A stretch of 64,000 nucleotides of DNA from Bacillus alkalicellulosilyticus (GCF_002019795.1 NZ_KV917382.1:62001-126000); one strand, 5' to 3'; shown: positions 23,612 to 32,001, numbered from the stretch's first letter. The notes: generated from the letters alone by a model not told the origin. Program-made: numbers and translations.

Positions 23612-24949
23612 ATGCAAATAAATCTTTTTCGAGAAATCATTGTAGACTCTTTTGCAGGTGGTGGTGGCGCATCGACTGGAATTGAACTTGCTACAGGCTT
23701 ATCGGTTGATATTGCAATTAATCATGACCCAGCTGCCATCGCCATGCATAAGGCAAATCATCCTGATACGGAACATTATAATGAATCTGTCTGGGATGTT
23801 GACCCTGTTGAAGTGGTACGAGGGCGTAAGGTGGGTTTGTGTTGGTTCAGTCCCGATTGTAAGCACTTCTCTAAAGCAAAAGGAGGAAAACCAGTTTCAA
23901 AGAATATAAGAGGTTTAGCTTGGGTTGTGCTTCGTTGGGCTTCAAAAGTTAAGCCGCGAGTAATCATGTTAGAAAATGTTGAGGAATTTCAAACCTGGGG
24001 ACCACTTACAAAAGAGGGAAAACCGGACCCAACCAAAAAAGGAGCGACTTTCCGTTCATTTGTAAATGCTCTTAAACGTCAAGGGTATACAGTAGATTGG
24101 AAAGAACTACGTGCGTGTGATTATGGTGCTCCTACGATTCGAAAACGTTTATTTCTTATTGCAAGATGTGACGGAAATCCTATTACTTGGCCACTTCCAA
24201 CACATGGTCCACAGGAGGAAATAAATGTTCAACTTGGTTTACTAAAACCATATCGTTCAGCGTCAGAAATCATTGATTGGAGTATACCAACCAAGAGTAT
24301 CTTCAAAAGGAAAAAACCCTTACAAAAAAATACCCTAATCCGAATTGGAAGAGGAATTAAGAAATTTGTTATTGATGCTAAACAACCGTTTGTTTTAGAG
24401 AATAAGGCATATTTTCTGCAACATTATTATACTCACCAAGGTAAAGAGACAAGAGCAAGCGGGATTGACGAACCATTAGCTACTATACCAACGGCAAACC
24501 GTTTCGGATTAGTATCTGCTACTCTTGAGGAAATAAGTGAGGGATATAAAAAAATTCCATCCTTCTCAGAAATCAATAAGAAGAACCAGGTTTTCGCATT
24601 TCTAACGAAGTATTACGGTTCAGATATTGGACAAAGTTTACATGACCCGCTTCATACCATTACAACAAAAGACCGTTTTGGTTTGGTAGTCGTTCATGGT
24701 AAACCCTTTAGTATAACTGATATTAGTATGAGGATGTTGCAACCACATGAATTGTTTGCTGCACAAGGTTTCCCATCAAACTATATAATTGATAGAGATT
24801 TTGAAGGGAATCTTTATCCAAAAACAGAACAAGTCGCTCGATGTGGAAACGCTGTTCCTCCACCATTTGCTGAAGCACTGGTTCGAGCAAATCTACCAGA
24901 AATGTGTGTAGATAAGACTAGATATAGACCTTCTGTAGTAAATTTTTAG
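23612..24949 (+). CDS. DNA (cytosine-5) methyltransferase, 445 aa
   Basis: Transfers a methyl group from SAM to C5 of cytosine in DNA. Motif I is VDSFAGGGGASTG (residues 11-23). The catalytic loop is CWFSPDCKHFSKAKGG with Cys83, a phage-type variant of the usual PPCQ motif. Motif VI is MLENVEEF, and C-terminal motifs IX/X include RMLQPHELFAAQGFP and ARCGNAVPPPFAEAL. Length is normal and the frame intact. No restriction endonuclease gene is adjacent, so it may be an orphan or protective methyltransferase. The ATG follows TAGGAGG. Confidence 0.93.
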   Translation: MQINLFREIIVDSFAGGGGASTGIELATGLSVDIAINHDPAAIAMHKANHPDTEHYNESVWDVDPVEVVRGRKVGLCWFSPDCKHFSKAKGGKPVSKNIRGLAWVVLRWASKVKPRVIMLENVEEFQTWGPLTKEGKPDPTKKGATFRSFVNALKRQGYTVDWKELRACDYGAPTIRKRLFLIARCDGNPITWPLPTHGPQEEINVQLGLLKPYRSASEIIDWSIPTKSIFKRKKPLQKNTLIRIGRGIKKFVIDAKQPFVLENKAYFLQHYYTHQGKETRASGIDEPLATIPTANRFGLVSATLEEISEGYKKIPSFSEINKKNQVFAFLTKYYGSDIGQSLHDPLHTITTKDRFGLVVVHGKPFSITDISMRMLQPHELFAAQGFPSNYIIDRDFEGNLYPKTEQVARCGNAVPPPFAEALVRANLPEMCVDKTRYRPSVVNF

Positions 24950-25072
24950 GATAGTTATTATAAATAGCATTATTGTGCTTATTGACCACATTTTTTGCAC
25001 TGCTTTACTTTTATGCATTAAACCAAAGTGATATATTAACCTAATATTTTGAACTGTATGCCGGATAAACAC

Positions 25073-25106
25073 AAAAACCTCACTGATAAACAGTGAGGTT
25101 TTTCCC
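25073..25106 (+). terminator. intrinsic terminator
   Basis: A perfect 13-bp stem (AAAAACCTCACTG / CAGTGAGGTTTTT) with a 5-nt loop is symmetrical for both strands and lies about 120 bp after the methyltransferase gene. Confidence 0.85.
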
Positions 25107-25312
25107 GTTGCCCTCAATTATAGGCTACCAATGACATTAGTGTTTTCTACGTTTATGTCATCTTTGTTGTTAAATCTATCATATCATGTTCACTTAGGAT
25201 TTATATGAGCCCTTTGATTTAATTACTATTCAGAATTAATAGGAAATATTATGCAGATTCTTTTCTTTCTATGAGAATAGTAGAAAGACAGGTCTTCCTT
25301 GTTATGTTTATA

Positions 25313-25424
25313 TTGAAATATTGCATAATTAAAAGTATAATATAAGCAAATAAATAAAACGGGAATAGCGCCCTAAATGTCATAGAGATAAATGTCTCTA
25401 TGCTCATTTAGGGCGCTTTTTTTG
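25313..25424 (+). promoter_or_regulatory. consensus promoter and hairpin attenuator
   Basis: TTGAAA (25313-25318), a 17-bp spacer and TATAAT (25336-25341) form a near-consensus sigma-A promoter. About 20 nt after the predicted start begins a compound hairpin: an outer 13-bp stem AGCGCCCTAAATG / CATTTAGGGCGCT (25367-25379, 25405-25417) and an inner 8-bp stem CATAGAGA / TCTCTATG, then seven Ts. This would yield an RNA of about 75 nt or attenuate the DUF2187-like gene downstream. Confidence 0.75.
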
Positions 25425-25447
25425 TGTAAAAAGGAGTTTAACATTAC

Positions 25448-25734
25448 ATGAAAAAAAAGACGATACTATAGCAAAAATTGGTGACACAATAATGTTTTCT
25501 CAAGGTGAGAAGGAGTATAAAGGGAAAGTTGTTAATGTTTATACTAAATCCGTTTGTATAGAACTAGTCAATGGTTATGACCATGGGGAATTAGGTATTG
25601 AGAACAATAGAATGATTGTTGGTCATTCTCGCTACACCATAAACGCACGAACTTTACATCCAATTAAACCAGTTATATATAAAGCAGGTTTTCAAAATTC
25701 CATAATATTAGTTCCAATCCCAGTGGAAAGTTAA
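25448..25734 (+). pseudogene. DUF2187-like protein gene, frameshifted at an A8 tract
   Basis: The recognisable protein reads IAKIGDTIMFSQGEKEYKG...GHSRYTI, a KOW-like fold as in Bacillus DUF2187. Its natural beginning lies upstream of the first in-frame ATG (25492). A well-placed start (ATG 25448 after AAGGAG) exists one frame away, separated by eight As at 25451-25458. One base too few or many in the A tract disrupts the gene, unless slippage on A8G restores the frame. If translation starts at 25492 it would be an 80-aa protein lacking the first strand. Confidence 0.65.
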
Positions 25735-25761
25735 AAGGTTAAAGAGAGAGGGTGTGAAAAA

Positions 25762-25902
25762 ATGAAACATCCTTATAGAATGACTAGACCGAACTTTGAG
25801 AAGTTAGTTCAGGAAAATATCTTAGAGATAATGAACAATGAAAAAACACTTGAAGATATAGACAACCGCATAGATGAGAAAATTATAAGTTCAGAAAAAT
25901 AA
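25762..25902 (+). CDS. FbpB-like small basic protein, 46 aa
   Basis: The sequence MTRPNFEKLVQENILEIMNN and then DIDNRIDEKII follows the pattern of the Bacillus FbpB (Fur-regulated basic protein) family: a helix with LVxxN followed by a RIDEK ending. In B. subtilis FbpB acts with a small RNA in iron sparing; whether this plasmid copy does so is unknown. The ribosome site is GAGAGGGTG. No Fur box was noticed. It lies between the DUF2187-like gene and a lipoprotein gene in an apparent operon. Confidence 0.6.
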   Translation: MKHPYRMTRPNFEKLVQENILEIMNNEKTLEDIDNRIDEKIISSEK

Positions 25903-25915
25903 AGGAGTATTGCTG

Positions 25916-26419
25916 ATGAAACATTTTGGATATTTTGTATTTATTGTAATGTTAATTTTAACAACAGCTGCTTGTTCTTCAACTGAAAAAGCAGAAGGTT
26001 CTTCTAAAAACAAGGGACAAGAAGTTAACCAAGAACAAGTAGATTTTGAGAACAGTGTGTTTTCATTACTAGACCGTTCAGATTCACTTCTTTCTACTTT
26101 TAATACAGCGTTAGATGGGTTATACACAGAAAAGCAAACACCAGAACAATTTGCTAAGGCTATGAAATTAAATATTGAATCTTCTCGAGAACTTGTTTCA
26201 GAACTAGAACGTTTAGAGGTACACCATTCTTGGTTTGAAGTACACCAAAACCTCATAGGTCATTTTAATAATAAACATGAGTTATACCTAAATGCTATCG
26301 AAATGGCTAATAATAATCGCCTTATCAAAGACCGATTACGTAGTGAGTTTTTAACTTTAAAACAAACACAAGCGGAAATATATAATACTTGGAATCAAAC
26401 TCAAGTAGAACAACAGTAA
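25916..26419 (+). CDS. lipoprotein of unknown function, 167 aa
   Basis: A lipoprotein signal peptide ends in TTAAC (Cys20), followed by a Ser/Glu/Lys-rich linker and a helical domain (about residues 45-165). ATG 25916 is preceded by AAAGGAG; the TTG at 25910 is not used. No enzyme motif is seen. The neighbours are the small FbpB-like gene and an RDD membrane protein, so the group probably affects the cell envelope. Confidence 0.75.
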   Translation: MKHFGYFVFIVMLILTTAACSSTEKAEGSSKNKGQEVNQEQVDFENSVFSLLDRSDSLLSTFNTALDGLYTEKQTPEQFAKAMKLNIESSRELVSELERLEVHHSWFEVHQNLIGHFNNKHELYLNAIEMANNNRLIKDRLRSEFLTLKQTQAEIYNTWNQTQVEQQ

Positions 26420-26455
26420 AATTTGAGAACGAGTAAATCATAGGAGTGATATTTA

Positions 26456-26887
26456 ATGGGAATGGAAATTGATAGTCCAATCAAATTAGCAGGATTTTGG
26501 GTAAGGTTTGTGGCCTTTTTGTTAGATGCGTTATTGGTAATGGCTGCTATTGTTATTCTTGGTTTATTTTTTGGTGGAAGAGGAGAAATCTTATATATAC
26601 TAATCATTTTGCTTTACTATATGTTGCTACCAGCCACACCTTTACAAGGTACGGTCGGAAAATACTTCATAGGTCTTAGGATTGTAGATAATGATGGGAA
26701 TAGATTAACCTTTCCTCGTTCAATAGCTAGGTATTTTTCTTATTTCTTTTCAAATTTCTTCTTTGTAGGATATATCATGGTTGGTGCAAGGGTAGATAAA
26801 AGAGGGCTACATGATTTAATATGTAAAACTAAAGTTATAAGTGTAACAAAAACAGCAAACGTATTAGTTACTACCGCAGATAAATAA
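26456..26887 (+). CDS. RDD family membrane protein, 143 aa
   Basis: The RDD pattern is present: GFWVRFVAFLLDALLV (Arg and Asp of helix 1), TVGKYFIGLRIVD before the central loop, and a C-terminal DKRGLHDLICKTKV. Three hydrophobic segments are visible. RDD proteins are small integral membrane proteins, some implicated in ion transport. ATG follows AGGAGTG. It is likely co-transcribed with the preceding lipoprotein (36-bp gap). Confidence 0.88.
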   Translation: MGMEIDSPIKLAGFWVRFVAFLLDALLVMAAIVILGLFFGGRGEILYILIILLYYMLLPATPLQGTVGKYFIGLRIVDNDGNRLTFPRSIARYFSYFFSNFFFVGYIMVGARVDKRGLHDLICKTKVISVTKTANVLVTTADK

Positions 26888-27078
26888 GTTCTTTCGGATT
26901 AATGTGTTGTACTTTTATAAATACGCTTTATCTGAATAATAGGAATTAGACCACTTATACGAAGCAGAGAAGAAAATAAATGAATCGTTTGCTTAACTTT
27001 GTTTTTCTAATGGTTCAAATGTTGTACTTCTACTTATGTAATGAATTATTAATATATCAAAATATAAATAGGGAAAGA

Positions 27079-27550
27079 CTAGATGTATTTCCATTCCAAG
27101 GGATCATACAACCCAAGCCAGACTGTAATAGGTTCACCTACAAATGATAAAAGGGCCGCAAATATAATTCCTTTTAAAAATGGAGTAACATTAGGCTTAA
27201 TTTGTAAGAAAAACATAACTGTAACTGGTAATACAGAGAAATTCCATACAACAAATCCTGGTGTAGTAAATATTATATCTACTAGATATCCAAAGTCCGT
27301 AGGCAACTCCAAGAAAGTCTAAAAATGATGAAATTATTATTGTTGCGAATCCAGCTAATAATAGTCGAGCCCTACTATCCTTTTTATGAAATATAAACCA
27401 TAACGTCCATGAAATAAATACCATGGAAAAAGTTACCCACCACTGCCAAGAAAAAATGATATATTCCATACCAATGTCATTTAGTTCCATGTTGGCTTCA
27501 TGTACCTCTAGATAGAGTTCATGTATTCTTTTATCAAGAGTTTTATCCAT
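27079..27550 (-). pseudogene. CBO0543-type membrane protein gene, frameshifted
   Basis: On the minus strand, ATG 27550 after AAGGAGTG begins a membrane protein that reads to SFLDFLGVAYGLW. The homologous continuation YLVDIIFTTPGFVVWNF is in another frame and runs to the stop at 27079. One extra base near 27300 explains the break. Joined, the product would be about 155 aa, similar in layout to the intact protein at 12668-13105. Confidence 0.7.
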
Positions 27551-27686
27551 ATCCTACACTCCTTATGTGTATATTATGGGCTAAGGTTAAGTAAATTAGA
27601 CAAATATAAAAAGCATTTTTTGCACATTCTGATGATTATAAGTGAGACAGAAAAGAAAAAATAAAGAAATTTCGAGGGGAAAGAAA

Positions 27687-27806
27687 ATGTTTGCCCTGAT
27701 TCAATAACATCGAGTACATTTCGATATTAAAGAAGTTTTTGGCAAATGTTACGATCAAGAAGTAATAGAAAATGAGATGATACTTTTTTTAGAAACTAGT
27801 GCATAG
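27687..27806 (+). pseudogene. small gene with in-frame stop
   Basis: ATG at 27687 after GAGGGGAAAG reads MFALIQ, then TAA, then continues in the same frame as HRVHFDIKEVFGKCYDQEV and on to LFLETSA. The intact product would be about 39 aa. The good ribosome site and the open frame after the stop suggest a recent nonsense mutation. Family unknown. Confidence 0.4.
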
Positions 27807-27850
27807 AACGACACTTATCTTAATCTATATAAAATTTAAATTGAATGAAT

Positions 27851-27889
27851 AAAAGCTGAGTTTGATGTAATAATCATACTCAGCTTTTT
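27851..27889 (+). terminator. intrinsic terminator
   Basis: AAAAGCTGAGT and ACTCAGCTTTT pair perfectly (11 bp); an inner TGAT/ATCA extends the stem past one mismatch. A T run follows. Confidence 0.85.
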
Positions 27890-27970
27890 GCGTGAATTTG
27901 TATGTGATTTTTGTGCAAAATGTGAAGTAAACCCGTTAGCCTCATTTTGGCATGGTGTTTTTTTATTTAT

Positions 27971-28732
27971 CTAAAGCAGAAATAATCCAAACCTGATAGT
28001 TTTAGCTCGCAGCTCATCAGCCAAAGTCTCTGCATTTGAACGTTCACTAAATGCACCGACTTGAACTTTCCATAGGTCATCCTGTCGGAAAATATAGGTG
28101 TCGTATCCATCACTTTGTAATAACTGAGCTTGTTGCTCCGCATTACTTCTGTTAGAAAATGCCCCTACCTGAACTTTATAAATAATCTGTTGAACTTCTG
28201 TTAAATTAAAAGCTTGGGCAATACCACGTACATGACCTCGTGCTATCCTATTCAAAAAGGTAGAATCTGATAGTAATTGAGCGTCATTTGGATTATCGAT
28301 AAATAGATTTTCTGTTAAAATAGCAGGCATAGCAGTCTCTCTTAAAACAACAAAATTTGCTGTTTTTCTGCCGCGGTCTCTAACTTCTATTTCATTAATA
28401 ATGGTGGAGTGCATAATTCTTTGTAATTGAACAGTGCGCGAGGCTTGGCTAGTATGAATAAAGGATTCAAAACCAGTCCCTTCTCCTGCATTAACATGAA
28501 CAGAAACAAAGTAATCTGCTCCCCAATTGTTTGCACGGGAAGCGCGATGGCTTAAACTAACAAACATATCGCTGTTTCTGCTCATAGATACTTCAACATC
28601 TTCATATTCATTTAGGAGCATGTCCCGTATTCTCCTAGAGATATCTAATGTTAAATTCTTCTCTTGTAGGCCATGACCAACAGCTCCCGGATCTGAACCA
28701 CCATGCCCAGGGTCTAAAAAGATCCTTGTCAA
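27971..28732 (-). CDS. N-acetylmuramoyl-L-alanine amidase with SPOR-type repeats, 253 aa
   Basis: A zinc-dependent peptidoglycan amidase (Amidase_3) cutting between MurNAc and L-Ala. Zn ligands and catalytic residues are visible: His10 in FLDPGHGG, Glu24 in GLQEKN, His in VSVHVNAG and Glu in AILTENLFID. Two SPOR-like units follow (YKVQVGAFSNRSNAE and WKVQVGAFSERSNAE). I place the start at TTG 28732, 8 nt after AAGGAG; the longer frame has no site. There is no signal peptide, as in phage lysins and mother-cell amidases. The second SPOR unit ends abruptly (RAKTIRFGLFLL) and may be frameshifted near 28010. Confidence 0.88.
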   Translation of the reverse strand: MTRIFLDPGHGGSDPGAVGHGLQEKNLTLDISRRIRDMLLNEYEDVEVSMSRNSDMFVSLSHRASRANNWGADYFVSVHVNAGEGTGFESFIHTSQASRTVQLQRIMHSTIINEIEVRDRGRKTANFVVLRETAMPAILTENLFIDNPNDAQLLSDSTFLNRIARGHVRGIAQAFNLTEVQQIIYKVQVGAFSNRSNAEQQAQLLQSDGYDTYIFRQDDLWKVQVGAFSERSNAETLADELRAKTIRFGLFLL

Positions 28733-29057
28733 AGTACTCACTCCTTGCTTTTTGAATTGGTATTCACTATTACTATATGTGGGAATAAACAAGCTGTAAC
28801 GGCAAATCGAGGAGTGGATATAACTACTTTTTAGAAATAAATCTTCTCTTTACCCACACATAGGAAAAAGCGAAGAAAAAAGGCATACTAAACAGGGAGC
28901 GTCCAAAGAGCCTATCAAGAAAGCAATTTGTTGCCGTTCTCGAACGAATGATTGTTAGATTAATATAAAAATCCTTCATTGGTGGGCTTTTTAAAAAATT
29001 ATATACATACAAACATTCAAAGGACCCAACTCTAATCATCTTAGGTTGGGTCCTACA
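28733..29057. other. intergenic region with hairpin
   Basis: No supported gene. A minus-strand frame at 28824-29039 has no ribosome site and overlaps the terminator hairpin, so it is not called. The hairpin at 29021-29054 ends the gene at 29058. Confidence 0.4.
29021..29054 (-). terminator. hairpin terminator
   Basis: A perfect 10-bp stem (AGGACCCAAC / GTTGGGTCCT) with a 14-nt loop lies 4 bp beyond the stop of the minus-strand gene 29058-29360. A short T run follows on the minus strand. Confidence 0.65.
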
Positions 29058-29360
29058 TTATTTTTTAAAAGAATTAAGGGTATCTCTAGCTTTTTGAGGG
29101 TTCATATCAATATGAGTCAGGACATCAAATAAAAAGCTATATGCAGATAGTTTTCTTAAGTGTGAAAAAACAATTGGTTTTTCTTGCTTAAGTATTGTCA
29201 TAACTTCTACAGTTGGAAGAGAAGCTCCTTTAGGTTTAATACGCAAAAAGCCAAGCAAAAAGTTTTTAAATGCTAATACAGACTCTTTATTGTCAGGTGT
29301 CTCTTTAAGAAGTTTATCAAATTTTATAAGTGCTGATTTTATATTATCATCATTTTTCAT
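29058..29360 (-). CDS. hypothetical protein under a c-di-GMP riboswitch, 100 aa
   Basis: This is a helical soluble protein (SALIKFDKLLKETPDNKESV; KARDTLNSFKK) of unknown family. I start at ATG 29360 behind GGAGAG; the longer frame begins inside the riboswitch and is rejected. Its leader is a c-di-GMP-I aptamer, so the gene is probably switched by cyclic di-GMP, which in Bacillus controls motility and surface behaviour. The gene itself shows no GGDEF, EAL or PilZ signature. Confidence 0.65.
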   Translation of the reverse strand: MKNDDNIKSALIKFDKLLKETPDNKESVLAFKNFLLGFLRIKPKGASLPTVEVMTILKQEKPIVFSHLRKLSAYSFLFDVLTHIDMNPQKARDTLNSFKK

Positions 29361-29423
29361 AGTACATCTCTCCATTTCCTTTCTGCCTATAAAAACCATG
29401 TTGGAAATATCGAGGTTAATATG

Positions 29424-29503
29424 TATAGGCAACTGGCTGGCATAGTTTCCCTTAGCCCCTCTAGTTTTGCGTCCTTACTTTTCAATAAGTTTGCCGTTTT
29501 TAC
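29424..29503 (-). ncRNA. c-di-GMP-I (GEMM) riboswitch
   Basis: Read on the minus strand, the region has the aptamer landmarks in order: ACGGCAAAC, a small stem with GAAA tetraloop (CTTATTGAAAAGTAAG), GGACGCAAAAC, GGGGCTAAGGG, and ATGCCAGCCAGTTGCC. These match the conserved joining segments and the tetraloop/receptor of the GEMM-I class. It ends about 64 bp before the start of the gene at 29360. No obvious terminator lies between, so control may be at translation or through the intervening sequence. Confidence 0.9.
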
Positions 29504-30028
29504 TATTTTATAATGTTAATAATACACGAAAATTATTGTTAGACAATGGTAAATTAAGTGAAACTTCATCATTTAAATAGTCGTATCGATTCTTTTTTCG
29601 TATTTTTTTTAGTAATGGTACATACTATAATAGAGTACTATGTTAAAACGCAATCATTACTAATGACAAGAAGTTAGAAAAACATTCTAAAGAAGAGGTT
29701 TCTATAAATTGGTCATTTTCTTTATTATCTTCCTTTATGTACTCCAATTCTACTGGGCATCATAATTTTTAGCATACTCACTAAATTTTGAAAATTGATG
29801 ATTTTGATTTAAGAGCTGGAATTGAGTTAGTTCATGAATGTGTTATTGTTAATTTAACACAAGAGCTATCGATTACAGACGGTTATTTGCTCCGCAGTAC
29901 CAGGATATTGTTTATATAAGATATTTGGAAATAACCATTCTAAAGTCACTCAACACAATAATCCGAATACCCATAAATAATCAAAAAGAGGGAGGGGTCT
30001 AGAATAATTCAATTCTGCCCCTCCCATT
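29504..30028. other. AT-rich intergenic region
   Basis: About 500 bp between the riboswitch and the DNA ligase gene. No supported gene; a 44-codon TTG frame at about 29788-29922 has no ribosome site. The ligase terminator lies at the right end. Confidence 0.5.
29983..30025 (-). terminator. intrinsic terminator of the ligase gene
   Basis: GGGAGGGG and CCCCTCCC (29990-29997, 30018-30025) form an 8-bp GC-rich stem, with an inner AGAAT/ATTCT pairing. On the minus strand it is followed by CTCTTTTTG, placing it just after the ligase stop. Confidence 0.85.
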
Positions 30029-30850
30029 TTATTCACTCCATCCATTAAAGGAAGGTATTCTATATTTATTTGAGCTTGTCATATTTCGATACTTTATATT
30101 TACTTTTATAATGGGTTCTAAATAGATAAAAGAGTCTGTTTCATTTATTATATGATTTTGTGCCATGAGAAAGAGTTTCTTACGTTCCTCTTTTGGCATA
30201 AACTCCATAATCCCTTTATACTCCCCGTTATCTAATATAAGTTTTACTCCAAATTCATTTTTACGTATCCCTGTTATAAAAATACCATTGGCATAATTAT
30301 AGTTAATTACCTTTAACCAGCTTGAAGAACGACGATTTATTTCATATCTTGAATTAGCTTTTTTTTGGACAATTCCTTCTAATCCATTTGATTCAACAAA
30401 GTCAAAGTACTCAACTGCATTACCAAGTATCCATTTAGACAAAACGATATATTGGGATTCTGTGATAATTGATTCTAGTAACTGTTTTCTTTCTAAAAGT
30501 GGAAGTTTTACTTTGGAACCGTTGTAGTAGATAATATCAAATATCACAAATTGTATGGTGTGATTTGTGGTCGAGGACATAAATCGAGACATCATGGATT
30601 CAAAATCTGGCTTGCCATGGTCACCTGGTACTATGATTTCTCCATCTAAAATAGTACCATTTGGGATATCTAAATGATGGAGTTCTTTAAATTTATGGGT
30701 TACTTCGTTATTGTGACGTGTATATAATTTTATTTTGTCGTTAAATTTTGAAAGTAGCAATCGAATTCCATCCATTTTCAATTCTGTTATATATGAATCA
30801 TCATTAAATGGTTTTTGAGCTTTTTCTAATAACATAGGCTTAACAAACAT
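30029..30850 (-). CDS. ATP-dependent DNA ligase (LigD-like ligase domain), 273 aa
   Basis: Seals nicks in DNA using ATP. The nucleotidyl-lysine motif ELKMDGIR (Lys25), motif III-like TILDGEIIV, VIFDIIYY, and EGIVQKKANS followed by WLKV correspond to ligase motifs I, III, IIIa, IV and V. A short OB-like C-terminal part follows. Length fits the minimal or LigD-type ligases seen on Bacillus plasmids and phages. ATG 30850 follows GAGGTGAT. Its position beside the replication origin suggests use in plasmid replication or repair. No Ku or polymerase domain gene is adjacent. Confidence 0.88.
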   Translation of the reverse strand: MFVKPMLLEKAQKPFNDDSYITELKMDGIRLLLSKFNDKIKLYTRHNNEVTHKFKELHHLDIPNGTILDGEIIVPGDHGKPDFESMMSRFMSSTTNHTIQFVIFDIIYYNGSKVKLPLLERKQLLESIITESQYIVLSKWILGNAVEYFDFVESNGLEGIVQKKANSRYEINRRSSSWLKVINYNYANGIFITGIRKNEFGVKLILDNGEYKGIMEFMPKEERKKLFLMAQNHIINETDSFIYLEPIIKVNIKYRNMTSSNKYRIPSFNGWSE

Positions 30851-31086
30851 TATTATCACCTCAATTTATTTTACCTTGATTAGGTGATAATTGAATTAGG
30901 AGTTAGCTGGTAAAAGTCTGAAATGTATTTCAAAAAACAGAAAAATAAAATAAGATAAAAAATGACATCATATTGTTTTGTTTTACAATTGTTTTAGATG
31001 ATTTATAAATGATTTAAATGATTTTGTTGTTTTATTGTTTTAGAGTCTTAAAAAGACTTATAGATTAAGGGTTTAAGATAGATATC

Positions 31087-31309
31087 TATCACTTATAGAG
31101 GAGTATTCTATCACTTTTAGGGGAGTTTATAATCACGTTTATGAGACTCTATTATCACTTATAAAGGAGTCAACCATCCCAAGTAACAGGATGAATTATC
31201 ACTGATAGAGGAGTCACCCTATCACTACTTAGGGAGTATTCTATCACTTATAGAGGAGCTAGTATCACTTAATGGGGAGTAAAAGTGTTATTATCACCAT
31301 TAAAGGAGT
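31087..31309 (+). repeat. iteron array, forward orientation (9 copies)
   Basis: Nine 18-bp repeats of consensus TATCACTTATAGAGGAGT start at 31087, 31109, 31131, 31153, 31197, 31220, 31242, 31263 and 31292. Most spacings are 21-23 bp or twice that, so the copies lie on the same helical face. They are presumed binding sites of the Rep protein encoded at 32082. Confidence 0.93.
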
Positions 31310-31397
31310 AAAAGCACTATTCCTTTTTTTATATTATTTTCAAAGTTGAACTAATATACCATAAAATACAGTACAGTTACATATTTTAAAGGCTTTG
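31310..31397. other. candidate DNA-unwinding region between opposed iteron arrays
   Basis: An 88-bp, very AT-rich stretch without iterons separates the forward and reverse arrays. By analogy with iteron plasmids such a segment could be the melting site of the origin. No DnaA box was found by eye. Confidence 0.45.
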
Positions 31398-31930
31398 ACT
31401 CCTTTATAAGTGATACTTAGGAACTTTATATACATATTGAAAGTATATAAAGTTCCAGAACCGGTTATTGTTTATCTCTGACACCTTAAAAAGGTGATAG
31501 TAGGAACGTAACCTTACTCTTGATACTCCTTAAAAAGTGATAATTACTTATTATCACCTTTTTACACTCCCAAAGGAGTGATAATATGAGACTTTAATCA
31601 AATTTGACTCCTTAAAGAGTGATAATAAGAAAATTAAACAAGAAATCCACTCCTTTAATGGTGATAATAGTAATTGTGGTGTACGTTTTAACTCCTCATT
31701 TAGTGATATTTATAATTTTTATTTACAGTAAATGAGCATTTTCTAACCTATAAAGACTCCCTTAAGAGTGATAATTAGTTTGAATAAAGTACTAAATTCC
31801 CGAAAAGGTGATAGTAAAAGGAAAACTCCTTAAAGAGTGATAATAAGACTCCTTAAAGAGTGATAATTAAGGATCACCCTTAAATGGTGATAGTAAGCTT
31901 AGCAAAGAAATGACTCCTTAAAGAGTGATA
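31398..31930 (-). repeat. iteron array, reverse orientation (13 copies)
   Basis: Thirteen copies of ACTCCTTAAAGAGTGATA (the reverse complement of the forward iteron) start at 31398, 31482, 31525, 31566, 31607, 31649, 31691, 31756, 31796, 31825, 31848, 31875 and 31913. Spacing in the first part is 41-42 bp, about four helical turns, then becomes tighter. A further forward copy lies at 32002-32019, close to the rep gene promoter, where it may mediate autoregulation. Confidence 0.93.
31420..31456. repeat. 14-bp perfect palindrome within the origin
   Basis: GGAACTTTATATAC and GTATATAAAGTTCC flank a 9-nt loop. It is distinct from the iterons and lies right after the first reverse iteron. It may bind another protein or extrude as a cruciform. 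Confidence 0.75.
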
Positions 31931-32001
31931 TTAACTACTATCTTTTATATATTTTCGTGAAAAATGTAGAAAAACATCATCTTTTTTACAAAAAGTCTAA
32001 C

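Larger units (their letters stand above)
24950..25447. other. intergenic region with two hairpins
   Basis: About 500 bp without a gene. It holds an intrinsic terminator at 25073-25103 and a strong promoter with a hairpin-terminated short transcript at 25313-25424. Reading frames here are not supported by ribosome sites. Confidence 0.6.
27551..27970. other. intergenic region with a broken small gene and terminator
   Basis: It contains the nonsense-interrupted small gene at 27687-27806 and an intrinsic terminator at 27851-27889. No other supported feature. Confidence 0.5.

Noticed and set aside
28824-29039. hydrophobic minus-strand frame of 71 codons
   Set aside because: No ribosome site, and it starts within the terminator hairpin of the gene at 29058.
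29361-29432. longer start for the gene behind the c-di-GMP riboswitch
   Set aside because: The extra codons fall inside the riboswitch and the intervening leader; ATG 29360 has a proper ribosome site.
31087-31930. CRISPR array
   Set aside because: The repeats are 18 bp, diverge in sequence, occur in both orientations and have very short variable spacing; they fit plasmid iterons and no cas gene is near.
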